Origin: Datura wrightii
Lineage: Eukaryota > Streptophyta > Magnoliopsida > Solanales > Solanaceae
Assembly: GCA_035772735.1 (NCBI GenBank)
Contig: JASDFA010000027.1
Span: 152,766,001 to 152,830,000, forward strand
Length of the DNA stretch: 64,000 nt
Direction: 5' to 3'
Below are positions 58,369-64,000 of the stretch, in pieces (position 1 is the stretch's first letter; every line of letters begins with the position of its first letter). A model generated the notes under the pieces. It was not told the DNA's origin. It made no database searches and saw only the letters and a program-made list of their open reading frames with translations. A program made the translations under genes and the position numbers.

Positions 58369-59480
58369 ATCTGATTTGGCCTCCCACGTAGCTCCTTCAA
58401 CATGTCGATTCCTCCATAACACTTTAATTGAAGCTACTTCCTTATTCCTCAGCCTTCGAACCTGACCATCCAATATTTCCACCGGAACACAGGATGAACG
58501 AAAGATAACATTGAGCACAATTCAAATTCATATGCCACCTTGCCAATACTTCTCACAATCTGGTGGGGGATAACATACCGAGGGATGAGTTTTCCTTTCC
58601 TTCCAAAACGCATCATTCCCTTCACGGGAGATACCTTAAGAAACACCCAATCATCCACCTCAAACTCTAATTCTCTCCTTCTCACATCGGCATAGGACTT
58701 TTGGCGACTCTGAGTAGTTTTCAGCCTGTCCCTTATTGATTGAACCTTCTCCATAGCCTCATCAACCGAATTTGGCCCTATCATAGCTGCCTCACCAACC
58801 TTAAACCATCTGAATCTCCACCTATAGAGAGGCTCGAACGACACTATCTGAATACTAGAATGATAACTATTATTGTAGACAAACTCGATCAGGGGCAAGT
58901 GATCATCCCAACTAACTTTGAAGTCCATTACGCAATCTCTCAATATGTCTTTGAGAGTCTGGATTGTCCACTCTGCTTGACTATCCATTTGCGAGTGGAA
59001 TGCTGTGCTGAGCTTAACTTGCGTACCAAGTGCTTTTTGAAATGACCTCTGAAACTGGATGGTAAATTGAGTACCTCTGTCGGAAATGATAGATAAGGGC
59101 ACTCCATGCAATGAACTAGACCCCCGATATATAGTTTGGCATAATCCTTCGTCAGATCCATGGTCTTAACCCGTAGAAAATGTGCAGCCTTGGTGAACCT
59201 GTCTACCACAACCCTAATAGAGTCATATTATCAACGAGTACGAGGTAAACCTATGATGAAATCCATATGAATTTCTTCCTGCTTCCAAGTAGGAATGTTG
59301 ATATCTTGAAGTAAGCCTCCCGATCTGTAATACACAACCTTTACTGTCTTACAATTCCGACACTTGGCTACGAATTATGCAATATCCTTTTTCATGCCAT
59401 TCTACCAATAGATTTCCCGTAAGTTACGATGCTTCTTGGTGGCACCTGGATTTATAGAACACCTGGATCCATGAGCCTTA
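58369..59480 (-). pseudogene. pol: T7 integrase with chromodomain, frameshifted
   Basis: H2C2 zinc part at about 59465-59320 (HLR-type with NCKTVKV, stops). The core begins VDRFTKAAHFL (59206) and shifts frame near 59115. HGVPLSIISDRGTQF (59108) holds the second catalytic Asp, and QAEWTIQTLKDILRD holds the Glu. WDDHLPLIEF and the SH3-like KVSPVKGMMRFGRKGK follow, and after an internal deletion near 58495 the chromodomain (RRLRNKEVASIKVLWRN, EGATWEA; to 58369). Confidence 0.85.
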
Positions 59481-59799
59481 TGCTACATCTAGCTCCTCAA
59501 GTCGTTAACATTCGGAACACATAGGCGACCCTGGTACCGAAGCACACCATCTCCCCCTTGGGAGAAGACACCTACCTTCTAATTTTGAACTGCTTCCTTC
59601 AACTTTATCAAAATTGGGTCCTCATATTATGTAGCTTTGACATCAGTCACAAAGGACGATTCTAAGCTGTTCTGCACAACAACACCGCCGTCGGTTGAGT
59701 CGACCAACCTAACTCCCAACCTTGCGAGTTGGCATACATCTTTCACCAGCTCCTTCTTCCCCTCAGCCACATAGGACATACTCTACATAAAGAGTCTAC

Positions 59800-61189
59800 T
59801 GAGTGCGTCCGCTACCACATTGCCTTACCTGGATGGTAATGGACACGCATATCATAGTCCTCGAGTAGCTCCAACCACCTCCTTTGCCGAAGATTGAGAT
59901 CTTACTATGTGAACCATATTGTAAGCTCTTGTGGTCATTAAAAACATCCACGTGGACCCCATACAAATAATGTCACCATATCTTCAATGCGAACACCACC
60001 ATGGCTAATTCAAGATCATGGGTCGGGTAATTCTTCTCATGGACATTCAACTGTCTAGAGGCATATGATATCACTTTCCCACACTGCATCAATACACACC
60101 CGAGTCCGATTGTTGAAGCATCACAATACACTACGAACCCATCGGTACCCTCCCGTAGAGTTAACACCGGTGCTGAGGTAAGTCGAGTCTTCAACTCTTG
60201 GAAGATCTTTTAACAAGCCTACGACCATTGGAATTTCACCTTCTTCTGGGTCAATTTGTTCAAGAGAACTGCAATAGATGAGAAACCCTCAACGAATCTT
60301 CGATAATAGCTGGCTAGACCCAAGAAACTCCGAATATCTAAAGGATTCACCTGTCCAAGCTAATTCTTCACCACCTCGATTTTTTGAGAATCAACCTTTA
60401 TGCCCTTTCTTGATACCACATGGCCCAAAAATGCTACGGAGTTTAACCAAAACTCGCACTTGCTAAATTTGGCATATAATTGACAATCCTTGAGTGTTTG
60501 AAGAACTACTTTCAAATGAGCGGCATGCTCCTCCTTGCTCCGAGAGTATATAAGGATGTCATTAATGAACACGATCACGAACATGTCTAGGTAATGCTTG
60601 AACACCTATTTCATTAGGTCAATAAAAGCTGCAGGAGCATTTGTTAGTCTAAAAGACATAACTACAAACTCATAATGACCATACCACGTCCTAAAGGCTA
60701 TCTTCGAGATGTCACTCTCCCGAACCCTGAGCTGGTGATACCCATACCTGAGATCCATCTTTGAGAAGCACTTGGAACCTTGAAGCTGGTCAAATGTGTC
60801 ATTAATCATGGTAGGGGATACCTATTCTTGATGGTGACTTTGTTTAATTGCTGATAATCGATACACATACGAAGAGAACCATATTTTTTTCAAACAAAGA
60901 GAACTGGTGCACCCAATGGAGACTTGCTCGGTCTAATGAAACCCTTATCTAACAGGTCCTTCAACCAATCCTTCAACTCCTTTTTCTCAGTTGGAGGCAT
61001 AGATATAGGTTGCGTGTAGGGAAGAAGGTCAATACCAAAATTAATCTCCCTCTCGAGAGGAACACCTGGCATACCATCAAGGAATACTTTCGGGTACTCA
61101 CGCACCACCGAAACTGATTGGATAGTTGAGGTCTCAGACTCAACATCCTTCACCCTAACTAGATGATACATACAACCCTTGGCAATCAT
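59800..61189 (-). pseudogene. pol: T7 reverse transcriptase and RNase H, catalytic residue changed
   Basis: In order: VVREYPKVFLDGMPGVP (61189 region), LDKGFIRPSKSPLGAPVLFV (ends 60890), FSKMDLRYGYHQLRV (60760, first catalytic Asp present). Then FINDIL at 60569-60558 where FIDD is expected (Asp to Asn), CEFWLNSVAFLGHVVS, and RNase H start FVVYCDASTIGLGCVLMQ (60137). Stops and frame changes separate the pieces. Confidence 0.85.
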
Positions 61190-61216
61190 CTTTCTTGCCT
61201 TAAGATAGGAAATAAA

Positions 61217-61610
61217 TCAACCTAAAGGCACGGCTGAACTACCCTTCCACTCCAAGACTGACTCACCCGAATAGCGGAACTCCACCGCATGGGCCCTACA
61301 ATTAATAGAAGCATAACACGCATACAACCAAACCATGCCAAGAATAATATCAAAGTTAGTCATGGCTAACTCTACAAGGTTTGAGGAGGTGAATTTATGC
61401 AATATAGTTATCGGGCATCTTCTATATACTCACCTAGCTACAATCAAATCACCAATAGGAGTAGAAACTGAAAATGGTTCTAACGGGGTCTCGAGACTAA
61501 CTCCAAAGCTACTAGAAATAAAAGGTGCAACAAAAGATAGGGTATCTCCTGGATATAACAAAGCATAAGCATCAACATGAAACACTCATAACATACTAGT
61601 GACCACATCC
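61217..61610 (-). pseudogene. pol: T7 retropepsin, catalytic Asp lost
   Basis: VELAMTNFDIILGMVWL and CYASINCR match the T6 protease. The active-site segment near 61557 reads LLYPGDTLSF; Tyr replaces the catalytic Asp (T6 has LLDPGATLSF). Confidence 0.8.
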
Positions 61611-61627
61611 GGTGAAGTCTCCTGCTC

Positions 61628-61832
61628 CTAACAGGTCACAAGGGCATAGAACCTATTCTTGCGCTGACTACTGGCTGAACTAGTCGAGGCACCCTGCTGA
61701 GGGGCGTGCTGCTGGAGCAGCTGAACTAGCGACTGGCAACAGGCTCTGCCGCCCCCTAATCTGGCCGAAGGATAATCCCTGAGTTTGTGTCCGAGTTTTC
61801 CACACCCGAACAAGCATCTAAGCCAACTAGGC
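61628..61832 (-). pseudogene. gag: T7 Gag C-terminus, altered zinc knuckle
   Basis: LFGCGKLGHKLRDYPSAR corresponds to the T6 knuckle. The first Cys is replaced by Leu and the last by Tyr. A Gln/Ser-rich tail ends KNRFYALVTC, as in T6 (NKFYSLSSC). Cut at 61832 by T8. Confidence 0.78.
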
Positions 61833-64000
61833 TGTAACACCTCGGATAATTTGAGCGATAATATTGTGCTTTTGTGGTAGGACTAAGAGTACCGAATAGT
61901 CTAAGAAGGAAGTTTTAGGAGTTATTTGAGTCACTCTATGATTGTATTTAAGGTTGGACATCGATCAAGCTGTAAGAAAATAATTGGAAAAAGTTATCAT
62001 AGAATTTCCTTCTTGAGATTCTTAGAAATTTAGGTCAAATTTATCAAAGTTTTTATCCAAATCTATAAGGAGTTAGGGGTGTGACACTATAAAATTAAAG
62101 ATTTATGAGTCTAGTTTTTAGTGCATCAAACGTTTGTCAATCGGAGTTCGGAGTAGAGAGATATTCGCGTTTTTGCGAGATGTGCAAGCAGGCACGTCAC
62201 AAGGCTCTAAGGCGGTGGAAGGCTATTTAAAGCCCTTTGGTCGGTTGTTCTTCATCAAATTTCATTTTCCAGAAAACTACTTTGTAAGAAACCTCTCTCA
62301 AGTTCTCTACATGGTTTTTTGGGTTTTGGGATTCGAAGCCATGGTTTCACATGATTTTGATGTCGGGAAGTCAGTAATCACGTGTAGTCCGTGGTTTGGT
62401 GTCTTTTCCGGGCTCGTGGTGGTTTCGTGGTGAATCTGTTGTTAAGCCTTATTCCTTTTATTCTCCATAGTATTTATGGTTGGTTATTGGTGTGTTAACC
62501 CCGTTAGTTTGTTGTCTCGTAGTGTCTACCGTTGAATTTCTATGAATCTTGTCGGGTAAGCTTCATTTGTCTTGTTTTGTTATTGAGTTGTGTTGGCTGC
62601 GTTTGGCAGGATCTTGTACTGCCTTTAGGAAGTAGGTTCGTGGTTTTGAAGTCTCAAGTTCTTCTAGGCTTGAAGCTAAGGTATGTTAGGCTTGTCCCAC
62701 CCTTTGTTAGCATGAATTCTGTAGCCATTGTCGTCCGTGTTGACGTGTGTGTTGGTTGTTCTGTGAAGGCTCTTGTCATTTTATTATTGAACTCTTGTGC
62801 TTCTATTTATATGGTGATAATTGTGTGCATTAGGTGATGGTTTTATTGGTGGCTTGGGCTTGCGTGCAGAGAATCGTAGACAAGGCTAATTTAGGCTCGT
62901 GTCGAGAGGTTGTATGTAAGGCGTGTGGTTCTTGTAGAAAGTTTTGGTATGCTTGGGTGAATAAGATTAGGTGATTATATTTGAAAATGAATGATGGATT
63001 AGTGTAGTTAAGGTCGTTGGCTGCAACAATCTTTTGTTATATTCAAATCAACGATCGTGTCGATCGCATCGATGGCACATGACAACTATGGTGACACTTG
63101 GGCTGATTTGTCCGTGTCCCTTGATGTTAGTGGTAAGTAGAGTGGCTGGTGGGATGCCTGTAATGATTGCGTATAGACTGGTTAGAATGGTAATCCTTAC
63201 CTCGGCTAGTGGCTCGTCCGTGGATGGCTAGATGTGAAAGAATAGTACTATGTTGTATTAGTCAGGTTGTGGGGTTTGAGAGCCGATTATGGGCTTTTTG
63301 ATATTGCATTATTGTTTTTGTGGATTGTATGTTTGTTGTGTTTGAGGCCTTGTGTCTTATGGATACCCGATGCCTGAGAGTTGTTCCAGCTAGGGGTCGA
63401 GCTCGAGGGACCTTGTGGCTAATGGATACTCGACACACGAGAGTGTTTCCCACTGAGGGGTTAAGCCTAAGGAGTGAAATGACCTATGGGGTTTAGGATG
63501 ATGTCCTCCGTAGTGTCGAGTTGAGACATGATTCGAGAGTGGTCCGACATGTCTGAGCCTTCCTGGGGTCACGATTGGTTCTCCTAGATCGATTGAGCTT
63601 CGCTAACTGTGCACAGCCGAGAGAGAGTCCGGCAGTGCTTGATTGATGATGTTCACTGACTGGTGTTTTCTTTTAATTTTCTTGGAATCATATTGTGCTT
63701 GTTGTTTGTGTTATCTATTACCTAATAGAAGTGGATGCTGGATGTCGGTTGGTGTTGGCTGAGGCCATTGAAAGGTCTAGAGGCGATGACAACTGATTTG
63801 TGTCGGCTAGGTGCCGCTGTGTTGTTATTTACTTTTGGAATTTCCTGGCTTATGGGGTCTAGGTAGGTTCTGTTTGTATGTTTTCTTGTACTTTCCAGGC
63901 CTATGGGGGCCAGGTAGGTTTTATATGTTTGCTTAAATTGAGTTTCTCCTCCTATGATATTCTGTATATCCATTAATCTCTAATCTGAGTCTAGAAACTG
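61833..64000 (+). mobile_element. T8: LTR of a further Gypsy-type element, runs off the window
   Basis: Starts TGTAACACCTCGG at 61833 directly after T7 gag sequence (left target site TAGGC). A TATA-like TATTTAAAGCC at 62223-62233 is followed by a leader-like region. G/T-rich on the plus strand, unlike its AT-rich neighbours. No protein family found in its open stretches; no end is reached by 64000. Confidence 0.6.

Larger units (their letters stand above)
55769..61832 (-). mobile_element. T7: Tekay-like chromovirus, 3' LTR plus pol, broken
   Basis: Minus strand. 3' LTR 55769-58074, then chromodomain, integrase, RNase H, RT, protease and the end of gag, cut by T8 at 61832. The left target site would be ATAAA (55764-55768). 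Closely related to T6 in protein sequence but with different LTR sequence. Confidence 0.84.

Noticed and set aside
62134..62837. Two about 100-codon plus-strand open stretches in T8
   Set aside because: Downstream of a TATA-like site but without any domain; they lie in an LTR/leader-like region.

Overview
The window is plant nuclear DNA made almost entirely of nested LTR retrotransposons. I find no convincing host gene, tRNA, rRNA or CRISPR array. Two Ty3/Gypsy groups are present. Athila-type elements (A1-A3) have primer sites matching tRNA-Asp in A1 and A2, and A1 and A3 also carry an extra ORF of the 'putative plant transposon protein' type. Chromodomain elements of Tekay/Del type (T3, T5, T6, T7 and related LTRs) have, where visible, initiator-tRNA-Met primer sites. 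The family mix suggests a eudicot, most likely a nightshade (Solanaceae); that is an inference from sequence style, not a database match.

Layout from left to right. T1 (an LTR on the minus strand, 1-1062 and 11053-11731) is split by A1 (1068-11047, minus, complete, target duplication GTACT). T1 sits in T2 (minus LTR, 11732-13486), which sits in the integrase gene of T3 (plus, 13487-16404). T3 abuts T4 (plus, 16405-18722), which sits in A3, an old plus-strand Athila-type element. A3 resumes at 18723 (protease remnant, internal promoter, extra ORF). It is cut by A2 (22596-28566, plus, complete), continues to about 29324, is interrupted by an AT-rich block of unknown origin (about 29325-34790) and by T5 (34879-42708, minus, complete, duplication CCTTC), and ends in its own 3' LTR (43566-44690). 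That LTR is cut by T6 (44691-55768, minus). T6 carries a solo LTR of the A3 family (48186 to about 49858) inside its integrase, and its right LTR is cut by T7 (55769-61832, minus). T7 is cut by T8 (61833 onward, plus), which runs off the window.

Functionally these are mostly non-autonomous or broken elements. A1 keeps gag and protease but has no reverse transcriptase, RNase H or integrase. In their place it carries what looks like a second transcription unit with its own TATA-like site and a 5'-UTR intron leading to the extra ORF. A3 has the same plan. A2 is smaller, with one intact 315-residue zinc-knuckle ORF. T5 keeps only gag. T6 and T7 have recognisable gag, protease, RT, RNase H, integrase and chromodomain, all broken.

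The most interesting signals are short structured DNA motifs. One is a hairpin with loop AGGCAA just after the gag/protease ORF whose stem differs in a compensated way between A1 and A2. Another is a GC-rich inverted repeat just upstream of TATA boxes in several LTRs and in A1's internal promoter. A third is a dispersed near-palindrome ACGASTCGT enriched in the U3 part of many LTRs. A fourth is a hairpin with core TTCGAGGAYGAA just before the polypurine tract in both Gypsy groups.
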